The notes beneath the pieces were generated by a model. It saw nothing but the letters and a program-made list of their open reading frames with translations. It was not told where the DNA came from and searched no databases. Shown in pieces: positions 54,232 to 62,539 of a DNA stretch of 64,000 nt. Source of the stretch: Caulobacter hibisci. GTDB taxonomy: Bacteria > Pseudomonadota > Alphaproteobacteria > Caulobacterales > Caulobacteraceae. The stretch spans positions 62,001-126,000 of the forward strand of contig NZ_JADWOX010000015.1 in the NCBI RefSeq assembly GCF_016135805.1, given 5' to 3'. A program made the translations under genes and the position numbers. Every line of letters starts with the position of its first letter. Position 1 is the stretch's first letter.

Positions 54232-54371
54232 TTCCCGTCATTCCCGCCCTTGTGGCGGGAACCTCTGGTTCCGCTTGCACGTGAGGCGCAAGCGACGCGC
54301 TCAGCGCGTCGCCTCATCCGCCCTTGCGGCTGACAGAGGGTTTCCCGCCACAAGGGCGGGAATGACGGGAG
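54232..54371. repeat. 140-bp element with long terminal inverted repeats (copy 2)
   Basis: Terminal inverted arms at 54234-54261 and 54342-54369 are identical to those of the copy at 10142-10281. The inner ~80 bp differ but again contain a hairpin (ACGCGC-TCA-GCGCGT). It sits between the DUF2793 gene and the riboswitch leader. Confidence 0.85.
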
Positions 54372-54464
54372 TGGGAAGAGGGTTTGGGAAGTCGCCAGCC
54401 GATCACTGCGACACTTGCGAATGGCTCTCTGCTTGATCCACGCGGCCAGCCCGGCTACACGCCC

Positions 54465-54590
54465 CTCACCCTTTGGGGAGTAGCCGCCCGCGCCTATCAG
54501 CGGGGCCCGTCGTCAACATACTTGGTCTTTCGAGACCATGGCGCGGGTGAAGGAAGCACCGACAGCTTCCTTGGCGAGACCAACGGCGTC
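54465..54590 (+). ncRNA. yybP-ykoY-type manganese riboswitch
   Basis: The leader carries the conserved core of this class: CTTTGGGGAGTAGCC (54471-54485), GTCAACATACTT (54512-54523), a hairpin GGTCT-TTCG-AGACC (54524-54537), a second hairpin AGGAAGC/GCTTCCT, and GGCGAGACC (54573-54581). It controls a GDT1/TMEM165-family exporter gene, a known target class for Mn2+ sensing. A further hairpin GTTTCCC...GGGAAAC (54591-54618) before the start codon may be the expression platform, and there is no clear free Shine-Dalgarno. Confidence 0.88.
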
Positions 54591-54668
54591 GTTTCCCGTC
54601 CGGGCTGGGCGGGGAAACGGTCGCTGTCGTCTTGTCTGCGCTCGGCCCCCGCAACGGTATCTGATCTC

Positions 54669-55244
54669 ATGGAATCCCTGCTCGTCTCGACCCTGGTCGT
54701 CGCCGTGGCCGAAATCGGCGACAAGACCCAGCTGCTGGCCATCATCCTGGCCACGCGCTTCAAGAAGCCGATCCCGATCATCCTCGGCATCCTGGTCGCC
54801 ACCCTGCTGAACCACGCTCTGGCGGCCCTGGCCGGCTCGCTGGTCGCCCAATACCTGCAAGGCGCCTGGTTCCAGTGGCTGATCGCCCTCTCGTTCATCG
54901 CCATGGCGGCGTGGGCGCTGATCCCCGACAAGGCCGACGACGAGGATGGCGGGGCCGTGGGCCGCTACGGCGTGTTCCTGACCACGGCCGTGGCCTTCTT
55001 CCTGGTCGAGATGGGCGACAAGACCCAGATCGCCACCGTCGCCCTGGGCGCCCAGTTCCACAACGTGCCGCTGGTGGCCGCCGGCACCACGCTCGGCATG
55101 ATGCTGGCCAACGTGCCGGCCGTGTACCTGGGCGAGGCGGCGACCAAGATCGTGCCGCTGAAGTACGTGCGCATCGGCGCGGCGCTGATCTTCCTGGCCC
55201 TGGGCCTTTGGGGGATCGCCACCTTGTTGGGCCTCTTCAAGTAA
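54669..55244 (+). CDS. GDT1/TMEM165-family (UPF0016) cation exporter, probable Mn2+ exporter
   Basis: A 191-residue inner-membrane protein with six helices in two inverted halves, each with the family motif E-x-G-D-K-T: AEIGDKTQ (Glu15-Asp18) and VEMGDKTQ (Glu114-Asp117). Bacterial and eukaryotic members export Mn2+ or Ca2+ in exchange for protons. The Mn-type riboswitch in front makes Mn2+ the likely substrate and implies induction by excess manganese. The ATG at 54669 is chosen because all upstream in-frame sequence is riboswitch. Confidence 0.92.
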   Translation: MESLLVSTLVVAVAEIGDKTQLLAIILATRFKKPIPIILGILVATLLNHALAALAGSLVAQYLQGAWFQWLIALSFIAMAAWALIPDKADDEDGGAVGRYGVFLTTAVAFFLVEMGDKTQIATVALGAQFHNVPLVAAGTTLGMMLANVPAVYLGEAATKIVPLKYVRIGAALIFLALGLWGIATLLGLFK

Positions 55245-55255
55245 TGACGTGAGCA

Positions 55256-55302
55256 GGGGCGGGGGCTATTCACGGGTCGAACCGATCCGGAGCCCCCGCC
55301 CC
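55256..55302 (+). promoter_or_regulatory. perfect 12-bp hairpin abutting the oxoprolinase start codon
   Basis: GGGGCGGGGGCT (55256-55267) is exactly complementary to AGCCCCCGCCCC (55291-55302), with a 23-base loop; the right arm ends at the base before the ATG at 55303. It could terminate the upstream exporter transcript or mask the ribosome site of the oxoprolinase. There is no T run. Confidence 0.65.
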
Positions 55303-58300
55303 ATGACCCTCGAAGACCCGCGCGCGACCGGCTGGGAATTCTGGATCGATCGCGGCGGCACCTTCACCGACATCGTCGCGCGGCGGCCCGACGGGCGGCT
55401 GGTCACCCACAAGCTGCTGTCGGAAAACCCCGAACAATATGAGGACGCCGCCGTCGCCGGGGTCCGCGCTCTGCTGGAGCAGGGCGGCGGCGGGGCGGTC
55501 GAGGCAGTGAAGATGGGCACCACGGTGGCCACCAACGCCCTGCTCGAGCGCAAGGGCGAGCCGACGCTTCTGGCGATCACCAAGGGCCACGCCGACGCCC
55601 TGCGCATCGGCCAGCAGGCCCGGCCCAAGCTGTTCGACCGCAACATCGTCAAGCCCGAGGCCCTCTATACCCGCGTCGTCGAGATCGACGAGCGCATCGG
55701 CGTCGACGGCGAGGTGGTGCGGCCGCTCGACGAGGTCGCCGCCCGAGAGGGTTTGCAGGCCGCCTACGACGCCGGCTTCCGGGCCGTGGCGATCGTGCTG
55801 CTGCACGGCTTCCGCTTCACCGGTCACGAGGCGCGCGTGGCCGCCATCGCCCGCGAGATCGGCTTCAGCCAGGTCTCGGCCAGCCACGAGGTCAGTCCGC
55901 TGATGAAGCTGGTCGGGCGGGGCGATACGGCGGTGGTTGACGCCTATCTGTCGCCGATCCTGCGCCGCTATGTCGACCAGGTGGCCTCGCGGCTGGGGGC
56001 GGAGACGCGGCTGTTCTTCATGCAGTCGAACGGCGGCCTGACCGACGCCCGCGCTTTCCGGGGCAAGGACGCCATCCTGTCCGGTCCAGCCGGCGGCGTC
56101 GTGGGCATGGCCAAGACGGCGGCCGAGGCGGGCTTCACCCGCGTCATCGGCTTCGACATGGGCGGCACCTCGACCGACGTCTGCCACTATGCCGGTGAGT
56201 ACGAGCGGGCCTATGAGACGGTGGTGGCGGGCGTGCGGATGCGCGCGCCGATGATGAACATCCACACCGTGGCGGCCGGCGGCGGCTCGATCTGCTCCTT
56301 CGACGGCGCGCGGCTGCGGGTGGGACCGGCCTCGGCCGGGGCCAATCCGGGGCCTGCCTGCTATCGGCGCGGCGGGCCGCTGACGGTGACCGACTGCAAC
56401 GTCATGCTGGGCAAGCTGCAGCCCGAATTCTTCCCGCACGTCTTCGGTCCCAACGCAGACCAGCCGCTGGACCGCGCGGTGGTCGTTGAGCGCTTCGAGG
56501 CCTTGGCCGCTGAGATCGAGACCGCTACCGGCCGCGCCATGAGCCCGGCCGAGATCGCCGAGGGCTTCCTGACGATCGCCGTCGAGAACATGGCCAAGGC
56601 CGTGCGGCAAATCTCGATCCAGCGCGGCTACGACGTCACCCGCTATGTCCTGGCCTGTTTCGGCGGGGCGGGGGGGCAGCACGCCTGCCTGGTGGCCGAC
56701 GCCCTGGGCATGAAGACGGTGATGATCCACCCCTTCGCCGGGGTGCTCAGCGCCTATGGCATGGGCCTGGCCGACCTGCGCCTGCTGCGCGAAACCACGG
56801 TCGAGCAGCGCCTCGACGAGGCCGCCGACACCCTGCCGGCCCGCGCCGCCGCCCTGGCGGCCGAGGCCGAGGCCGCCCTGCGCGCTCAGGATGCGCCGCT
56901 GGTGACGGTCGAGACCGAGGCCGCTCTTCTGGTGAAGTACGCCGGGACCGACACGCCGCTGCGCGTGCCGCTGACCGATGCGGAAGGGGTGAAAGTCGCC
57001 TTCGAGACCCTGCATCAGCGCCGCTTCGGCTTCGTCGCGCCGGCCACGCCGCTGGTGGTCGAGACCCTGAGCGTCGAGGCCATCGGTCATGCCGACGCCG
57101 GCGCCGCGCCCGACCTGGGCGCCGGCGAAGGCGGGCTGGGCGGGGTGCTGGCCACCGTGCCCGCCCGCCTGGCCGGGCAGGCCTACGACACGCCGGTGCT
57201 CGACCGCGCGGGCCTGGCGATCGGCGCCGAGGTCTCGGGGCCGGCTATCATCCGTGAGGCCACCGGCACCACCGTCGTCGAGCCTGGCTGGCGGGCCTGC
57301 GTCGACCCCCACCACAACCTGATCCTCGACCGCGTCGAAGCCCTCGCGCCCCGTCGCGCCGCCGGCACGGAAGCCGATCCGGTGATGCTGGAGGTGTTCA
57401 ACAACCTCTTCATGGCCGTGGCCGAGGAGATGGGGTTCGCGCTCCAGAACACCGCCTATTCGGTGAACATCAAGGAGCGGCTCGACTTCTCGTGCGCCCT
57501 GTTCGACCGCGACGGCAACCTGATCGCCAACGCCCCGCACATGCCGGTGCACCTGGGCTCGATGGGCGACAGCGTGCGGGCCATCCGCGATGGGCGCTCC
57601 GATGACGGCCGGGGCATGAAGCCCGGCGACGTCTACATGCTCAACGCCCCCTATGCCGGCGGCACCCACCTGCCGGACGTGACGGTGGTCATGCCGGTAT
57701 TCGACGCGGCCAAGGACCTGCTGTTCTACGTCGCCGCGCGCGGTCACCAGGGCGACATCGGCGGCATCACCCCGGGCTCGATGCCGCCGGGCAGCCGGAC
57801 GGTCGAGGAGGAGGGGGTGCTGATCGAGAACTTCCTGCTGGTCGAGGGCGGCCGGTTCCTGGAGGCCGAGACCCGCGCCCTGCTGGCCAGCGGCAAGTGG
57901 CCGGCCCGCAATCCCGACCAGAACATCGGCGACCTCAAGGCCCAGGTCGCCGCCTGCGCGCGCGGGGCCGAGAGCCTGACCGGCCTGGTCGCCGAGTTCG
58001 GCCAGGATGTGGTTGAGGCCTACATGGCCCACGTGCAGGACAACGCCGAGGAGGCCGTGCGCCGGGTGCTGGCCAGGCTGTCGGACGGCGCCTTCGCCTA
58101 CGAGCTCGACGACGGCAGCGTGGTGAAGGTGGCCATCACGGTGGACCAAGTGGCCCGCACGGCCCGCGTCGACTTCACCGGCACCAGCGACCAGGTGCCG
58201 ACCAACTTCAACGCACCGGCATCGATCTGCCGGGCGGCGGCGCTGTACGTCTTCCGCACCCTGGTGGACGACGAGATCCCGATGAACGACGGCTGCCTGC

Positions 58301-58908
58301 GGCCGGTCGAGCTGGTCATTCCCGAGGGCTCGATGCTGAAGCCGTGCTATCCGGCGGCGGTGGTGGCCGGCAATGTCGAGACCAGCCAGGTCGTGGTCGA
58401 CGCCCTCTACGGCGCGCTGGGCGTCATGGCGGCGGCGCAGGGCACGATGAACAACTTCACCTTCGGCGACGCGCGGCGGCAGTACTACGAGACCATCTGC
58501 GGCGGGGCCGGCGCTGGGCCGGACTTCGACGGCGCCGACGCCGTCCAGACCCACATGACCAATAGCCGGCTGACCGATCCGGAAGTGCTGGAGACCCGCT
58601 ATCCGGTGCGGGTCGAGGCCTTCTCGATCCGTCGCGGTTCGGGCGGGGCCGGCGAGCATCGCGGCGGCGACGGCGTGGTGCGCACCATCGGCTTCCGCGA
58701 GCCGATGACCGTCACCCTGCTGTCCAACCGCCGCCGCGTGCCGCCGTTCGGCCTGCACGGCGGGGCGAGCGGAGCGTTGGGGCTGGCGCGGATCGAACGG
58801 GCCGACGGGAGCGTGCAGGCGCTGGCGGCGACCGACGAAGCGCAGGTTTCGGCCGGCGACCGCGTGGTCATCGAGACGCCCGGCGGCGGGGGCTGGGGGA
58901 AGGGCTGA
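55303..58908 (+). CDS. fused 5-oxoprolinase/hydantoinase (HyuA-HyuB)
   Basis: A 1201-residue fusion of both subunits of the hydantoinase/oxoprolinase family. The N-terminal HyuA part (to about residue 690) has the actin-like ATPase phosphate loops WIDRGGTFTDIVARR, VGTTVATNAL-type KMGTTVATNALLERKG and FDMGGTSTDVCHY. The C-terminal HyuB part begins at VMLEVFNNLFMAVAEEMGFALQNTAYS and includes GDVYMLNAPYAGGTHLPDVTVV. It probably opens 5-oxoproline to glutamate with ATP. The ATG at 55303 fits the family start. Confidence 0.93.
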   Translation: MTLEDPRATGWEFWIDRGGTFTDIVARRPDGRLVTHKLLSENPEQYEDAAVAGVRALLEQGGGGAVEAVKMGTTVATNALLERKGEPTLLAITKGHADALRIGQQARPKLFDRNIVKPEALYTRVVEIDERIGVDGEVVRPLDEVAAREGLQAAYDAGFRAVAIVLLHGFRFTGHEARVAAIAREIGFSQVSASHEVSPLMKLVGRGDTAVVDAYLSPILRRYVDQVASRLGAETRLFFMQSNGGLTDARAFRGKDAILSGPAGGVVGMAKTAAEAGFTRVIGFDMGGTSTDVCHYAGEYERAYETVVAGVRMRAPMMNIHTVAAGGGSICSFDGARLRVGPASAGANPGPACYRRGGPLTVTDCNVMLGKLQPEFFPHVFGPNADQPLDRAVVVERFEALAAEIETATGRAMSPAEIAEGFLTIAVENMAKAVRQISIQRGYDVTRYVLACFGGAGGQHACLVADALGMKTVMIHPFAGVLSAYGMGLADLRLLRETTVEQRLDEAADTLPARAAALAAEAEAALRAQDAPLVTVETEAALLVKYAGTDTPLRVPLTDAEGVKVAFETLHQRRFGFVAPATPLVVETLSVEAIGHADAGAAPDLGAGEGGLGGVLATVPARLAGQAYDTPVLDRAGLAIGAEVSGPAIIREATGTTVVEPGWRACVDPHHNLILDRVEALAPRRAAGTEADPVMLEVFNNLFMAVAEEMGFALQNTAYSVNIKERLDFSCALFDRDGNLIANAPHMPVHLGSMGDSVRAIRDGRSDDGRGMKPGDVYMLNAPYAGGTHLPDVTVVMPVFDAAKDLLFYVAARGHQGDIGGITPGSMPPGSRTVEEEGVLIENFLLVEGGRFLEAETRALLASGKWPARNPDQNIGDLKAQVAACARGAESLTGLVAEFGQDVVEAYMAHVQDNAEEAVRRVLARLSDGAFAYELDDGSVVKVAITVDQVARTARVDFTGTSDQVPTNFNAPASICRAAALYVFRTLVDDEIPMNDGCLRPVELVIPEGSMLKPCYPAAVVAGNVETSQVVVDALYGALGVMAAAQGTMNNFTFGDARRQYYETICGGAGAGPDFDGADAVQTHMTNSRLTDPEVLETRYPVRVEAFSIRRGSGGAGEHRGGDGVVRTIGFREPMTVTLLSNRRRVPPFGLHGGASGALGLARIERADGSVQALAATDEAQVSAGDRVVIETPGGGGWGKG

Positions 58909-58914
58909 GCCGCA

Positions 58915-59030
58915 AAACCTCGCCCTTCGACAAGCTCAGGGTGAGGTTTCAATGTTGACGCCGGTGCTTACTGTCGGCGTAGAACCGAGCCTGCCTTGAT
59001 CCTCATCCTGAGCTTGTCGAAGGACGAGGA
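58915..59030. repeat. intergenic repeat, family C, inverted pair
   Basis: CCTCGCCCTTCGACAAGCTC-type unit (58915-58949) and its reverse (58999-59030), each ~32 bp, with a spacer of ~50 bp. The same family recurs at 60336-60427. It is a widespread kind of dispersed repeat, non-coding. Confidence 0.85.
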
Positions 59031-59056
59031 TCACGCACCACCCACCAGGAGGCCCC

Positions 59057-59662
59057 ATGACCGACATCGCCCGCCGCACCCTGATCGGCGCCGCCGGCCT
59101 GGTGGTCGCCACGCCCGGTCTGGCCCTAGCGGCCGCAAAGCCGAAGGTGGCCATCCAGACCAGCGCCGGCCTGATCGTGGTCGAGCTGGAGGACAAGAAG
59201 GCCCCGATCACCGCGGCCAACTTCCTGCGCTATATCGACGCCAAGAAGTACGACGGCGGGACCTTCTACCGGGCCTCGCGGACCAAGGGCGTCAAGGGCG
59301 CCGGCTCGATCCAGGGCGCGCCGCCGCAGCGGGCGCGACGCTTCGCGCCCATCGCCCATGAGAGCACCACCCAGACCGGCATTCGCCACAAGCCGGGCGT
59401 GATCTCGATGGCCCGCAACGCGCCGGGAACGGCCACCTGCGACTTCTTCATCTGCGCCAGCGCCATGCCCTATCTGGACGCCCATCCGGGCGCCAAAGGC
59501 GACAACCTCGGCTTCGCCGCCTTCGGAACCGTGGTCGAGGGGCTGCCGATCGTCAGGAAGATCCTAGCCATGCCCACCGGCGGGCTGGCCTACACCGAGG
59601 CGATGAAGGACGAGATGCTGAAGGCGCCCGTCCAGATCCTCAGCATGAAGCGGGCCGGCTGA
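59057..59662 (+). CDS. exported cyclophilin-type peptidyl-prolyl isomerase
   Basis: A 201-residue PPIase. The N terminus MTDIARRTLIGAAGLVVATPGLALAAA has a twin-Arg before a hydrophobic stretch, so export may be by Tat. The cyclophilin domain includes VAIQTSAGLIVVELEDKKAPITAANFLRYID, GGTFYRAS and GVISMARNAPGTATCDFFIC, with FGTVVEGLPIVRKI at the end. It probably aids folding of periplasmic proteins. It sits between family C repeats. Confidence 0.92.
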   Translation: MTDIARRTLIGAAGLVVATPGLALAAAKPKVAIQTSAGLIVVELEDKKAPITAANFLRYIDAKKYDGGTFYRASRTKGVKGAGSIQGAPPQRARRFAPIAHESTTQTGIRHKPGVISMARNAPGTATCDFFICASAMPYLDAHPGAKGDNLGFAAFGTVVEGLPIVRKILAMPTGGLAYTEAMKDEMLKAPVQILSMKRAG

Positions 59663-59722
59663 GCCGCATCTGATCGCCTGGCGGATACGTAACTGTCTTC
59701 GGGGACGAACCTGGAGACGCCG

Positions 59723-60307
59723 TTGCGGACGATATCGATCCTCATTCTTGCCCTTGCGGTCTCTACGCCGGTCTGCGCCTTCGAGCTGTCGCCGGAGGCG
59801 CGAGCCAGCCTGGCGCGCGGAGAAGCGCACGCCGAAGTCTCGCCCGATCCGGCCGGTGCGACCGGCGGCCAGGTGCGCGGGGTGATCGACATCGCCGCCT
59901 CGCCCGACACCGTCTGGGCCGTGCTGACCGACTGCGCCAGCGCCGCGCGGATGATCACCAATCTCGAACGCTGCGCGGTGCTATCGGGCGACCAGAAGCG
60001 CGGCTGGGACATCCGCGAGCACATCACCCGCAAGAGCCTGTTCTTTCCCCGCATGCGCATCGTCTTCCGTTCCGACTACGAGGGACGGCGGCGCATCCGC
60101 TTCCGGTTGGTCGAGGGCGACCTGAAGGCCGAGGAGGGCGAGTGGCGTCTGCAGCCCCTGGCCGGCGGGGCGGGCACGCGGGTGTTCTACGAGAACCGCC
60201 TGGCCGTCGACTGGGTGATCCCCAAGGCCCTGCTGCGCGCGGGCCTGCGCAAGGACACGCCCAAGGCCCTGGCGCGGCTGCGCGAGGCGTGTCTCGAAGC
60301 CGGTTAG
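59723..60307 (+). CDS. exported SRPBCC/START-like protein, TTG start
   Basis: A 194-residue protein with a signal peptide (MRTISILILALAVSTPVCA) and a helix-grip fold domain from about residue 50 (GVIDIAASPDTVWAVLTDCASAARMITNLERC through RRRIRFRLVEGDLKAEEGEWRL). SRPBCC proteins bind hydrophobic ligands such as lipids or polyketides. The start is TTG at 59723, with GGAG six bases upstream; the frame has no ATG near the N terminus. Confidence 0.83.
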   Translation: MRTISILILALAVSTPVCAFELSPEARASLARGEAHAEVSPDPAGATGGQVRGVIDIAASPDTVWAVLTDCASAARMITNLERCAVLSGDQKRGWDIREHITRKSLFFPRMRIVFRSDYEGRRRIRFRLVEGDLKAEEGEWRLQPLAGGAGTRVFYENRLAVDWVIPKALLRAGLRKDTPKALARLREACLEAG

Positions 60308-60335
60308 GGCGGATCGACATCGGCGTTCTGAGACG

Positions 60336-60427
60336 AAAACCTCGTCCTTCGACAGGCTCAGGATGAGGTTTTTCGGCTGCCCGGCCTGTAAATGGTCCTC
60401 ATCCTGAGCTTGTCGAAGGACGAGGAC
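60336..60427. repeat. intergenic repeat, family C, inverted pair
   Basis: CTCGTCCTTCGACAGGCTCA unit (60336-60372) and its reverse (60395-60427), between the START-like and channel genes. Same family as 58915-59030. Confidence 0.85.
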
Positions 60428-60455
60428 CACACACGGAGCTGATTGTCGATTGGCC

Positions 60456-60809
60456 CTAGGTCTTTCCGTCCAGCTTGGCCTCCAACCGGGCCAGCGTCGC
60501 CTTCAGCTCCTCCTGCTCGGCGTGGCTGAACTCGTTGGCGTCCTTGATGCAGCGCGAGCAGATGTTGCCGATCAGCAGGGGCAGGATCAGCAGCAGGGTC
60601 ACGTGCATCAGCACCACGGCCGTGATGCGCCCGCCCAGGGTGGCCGGATACATGTCGCCATAACCGACCGTCGTGGCGGTGACGCAGGCCCACCAGACGC
60701 CGTCGAGATAGGTCTTGCCCTCGAAGAAGGCGTAGGAGCCGGCGGCGGCCAGCAGCATGACCACATAGACGGCCAGCAGTTCTCGGACGGTATCCAAATA
60801 CTTGAGCAT
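60456..60809 (-). CDS. two-TM potassium channel
   Basis: A 117-residue ion-channel subunit: first helix about residues 9-28, pore helix, selectivity filter TTVGYGD at 46-52 (TATTVGYGDMYPAT), second helix about 62-84, and a C-terminal coiled-coil-prone segment (EFSHAEQEELKATLARLEAKL) that may mediate tetramerisation. There is no RCK or voltage-sensor domain. It would conduct K+ across the inner membrane. Confidence 0.93.
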   Translation of the reverse strand: MLKYLDTVRELLAVYVVMLLAAAGSYAFFEGKTYLDGVWWACVTATTVGYGDMYPATLGGRITAVVLMHVTLLLILPLLIGNICSRCIKDANEFSHAEQEELKATLARLEAKLDGKT

Positions 60810-60858
60810 GATGCGCCCCCACGTTGAGGCGCTAGCTCGCCCGAGCCTGGCGGAGGCG

Positions 60859-62223
60859 TCAACCGCGACGGCGGGCGGCGTCGGCCAGATAGAGCTCCAG
60901 CTGGGTGTAGCCCGAGCCGTCCTTGGCCAGGGCGGGGCCGTCGGCGGCGCTCTTCGGGTTCAGGCCGTGGGCCTTTTCCCAGGCGTCGGGGATGCCGTCG
61001 CCGTCGGTGTCGGGCGCGGCCTTGCCGGCGGGCAGGGCGGGCCAGCCGCCGACGTCGTTCTGGCTGTTGATCACCGCGCCGGTGCGGTCGCGCACCCCGG
61101 CCACGACCCGGGCGTCGACGCTGTCGCGGAACACCGAGGCGCCGGCCTCGGCCAGCACCCGCGCATAGGCCTTGTCGGCCGGTTCGGGCGTCACCGGGGC
61201 GACCTCGATCGGCGCGGCCCGGCGATAGCCGGCGGGCTCGGGGATGGTGAAGGTCACCAGGCTCCAAGGATCGGCGGGCACGGCGCCGGCCATGCTGTTG
61301 CCGGCGAAGTAGGCGCGGGCCAGGGTGTTGCTTTCCTGGAAGGCCACCGGCTTGCCGCTGCTCGGGCCGGGCACATAGGCGTTGTCGACGAAGTTGTAGG
61401 CCGCCAGCGCCGCCTTGTCGGCGTCGTAGCCGGCATAGCCCTTGCCCCAGTTGTAAAAGACGTTGGAGCGGAAATCGAAGAACGCCCCGACGGGGTCCTT
61501 GTCGGGTCCGTCGTAGTTGCCGGGGCGGGGCATGCGGGCCATGTGGCTGGCCCAGAGATTGTGGTGGAAGCTGACCTTCGAGCCCTTGCCGCCGCGGATC
61601 AGGCTGCCGTAGCCGTGGTCGCCCTTGGCGTGCAGCGAGTGGGCCATGGACTCGGCGATGATCGACCACTGCACCGTCAGGTCGAAGAAGCCCTGGCCCG
61701 CCTCGTCGTAGCGGGCCGAGGCCGACAGGGTCTCGTCCACCGACCAGCTGGCCGAGACGTGGTCGAGGATGATCCGCCGGCCGTTGTTGATCCAGATCGC
61801 GTCGCTCTCGGTCTTGCTCTCGTCGCCCAGGCGCGAGCGGATGAAGCGGATGACCACGTCGTCGGCCGAGACCACCAGGGTGTGGTCGCGCAGGGTGATG
61901 CCGCCGCCCGGGGCGGTCTGGCCGGCGATGGTGATGCAGGGCTGGCTGATCTTCAGGTCCGACTTCAGCTGGATCGTGCCGGCGACCTCGAACACCACGG
62001 TGCGCGGGCCCTTGGCCTCGACGGCCGCGCGCAGCGAGCCGGGGCCGGAATCCTCGAGGGTGGTGACCTTGATCACCTGGCCGCCGCGCCCGCCCCGCGA
62101 CAGCCGGCCCGCGCCCTCGGCCCCGGGAAAGGCGAGGGTTTCGCCCGCCTGGGCGGCGGCGCCGAACAGGACGGCCGCGGCGACGCCGGCGAGAAGGCGC
62201 GGAAGCAAGGGGCGGTGGGTCAT
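60859..62223 (-). CDS. exported pectate lyase-like protein with calcium-type repeat
   Basis: A 454-residue secreted polysaccharide lyase. Signal peptide MTHRPLLPRLLAGVAAAVLFGAAAQA. The parallel beta-helix segments (FPGAEGAGRLSRGGRGGQVIKVTTL, IRSRLGDESKTESDAIW, VSFHHNLWASHMARMPR) match family PL1 pectate lyases. Near the C terminus PDTDGDGIPDAWEKAHGLNP is a thrombospondin type-3/EF-hand-like calcium repeat. The ATG at 62223 is preferred because the signal then starts the protein and GGGGAGAG lies nine bases upstream. It suggests use of plant pectin. Confidence 0.92.
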   Translation of the reverse strand: MTHRPLLPRLLAGVAAAVLFGAAAQAGETLAFPGAEGAGRLSRGGRGGQVIKVTTLEDSGPGSLRAAVEAKGPRTVVFEVAGTIQLKSDLKISQPCITIAGQTAPGGGITLRDHTLVVSADDVVIRFIRSRLGDESKTESDAIWINNGRRIILDHVSASWSVDETLSASARYDEAGQGFFDLTVQWSIIAESMAHSLHAKGDHGYGSLIRGGKGSKVSFHHNLWASHMARMPRPGNYDGPDKDPVGAFFDFRSNVFYNWGKGYAGYDADKAALAAYNFVDNAYVPGPSSGKPVAFQESNTLARAYFAGNSMAGAVPADPWSLVTFTIPEPAGYRRAAPIEVAPVTPEPADKAYARVLAEAGASVFRDSVDARVVAGVRDRTGAVINSQNDVGGWPALPAGKAAPDTDGDGIPDAWEKAHGLNPKSAADGPALAKDGSGYTQLELYLADAARRRG

Positions 62224-62539
62224 GTGGCGTGTCTCTCCCCGAAAGCCGGCGAGCGTCGAGCGCGTCATCCTGGCGACGCGAACCTGCCCTCACGGCTGAA
62301 AAATGTCCACCGGTGTCATAAAGGGGTGGCGCAAAGCTTATTGTGACGTTTGGTTGATTGATAACGCTGTTTTGGGAGATCGCTGGGCAATCCGTGCTTG
62401 AAAATCAGGCTCTTCAGGCGCGAGCTTTTAGGTTCTCCCTCGACAGGCGAAGTTTTCTTCTGAAATGGGCGGTGGAAAGCTGACGTCGGTGTCAACCTTA
62501 CCGCGTTGTCCGATTCGCGTTCCCGGGGGGGGAGCATTC
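62224..62539. promoter_or_regulatory. divergent promoter region of pectate lyase and MCP-like gene, with LacI-type palindrome
   Basis: No gene fits here. A palindrome ATGTC-CACCGGTG-TCAT lies at 62303-62319 (CACCGGTG perfect, flanks nearly symmetric), 80-96 bases upstream of the lyase start. It has the CG-centred form of LacI-family operators used for carbohydrate genes. The rest is comparatively AT-rich, as expected for promoters on both strands. Confidence 0.55.

Noticed and set aside
55270..58758. 1162-codon open frame antisense to the oxoprolinase gene
   Set aside because: The sense strand encodes an unmistakable HyuA-HyuB fusion; the antisense product is compositionally biased (His, Gly, Arg, Asp) and matches nothing.
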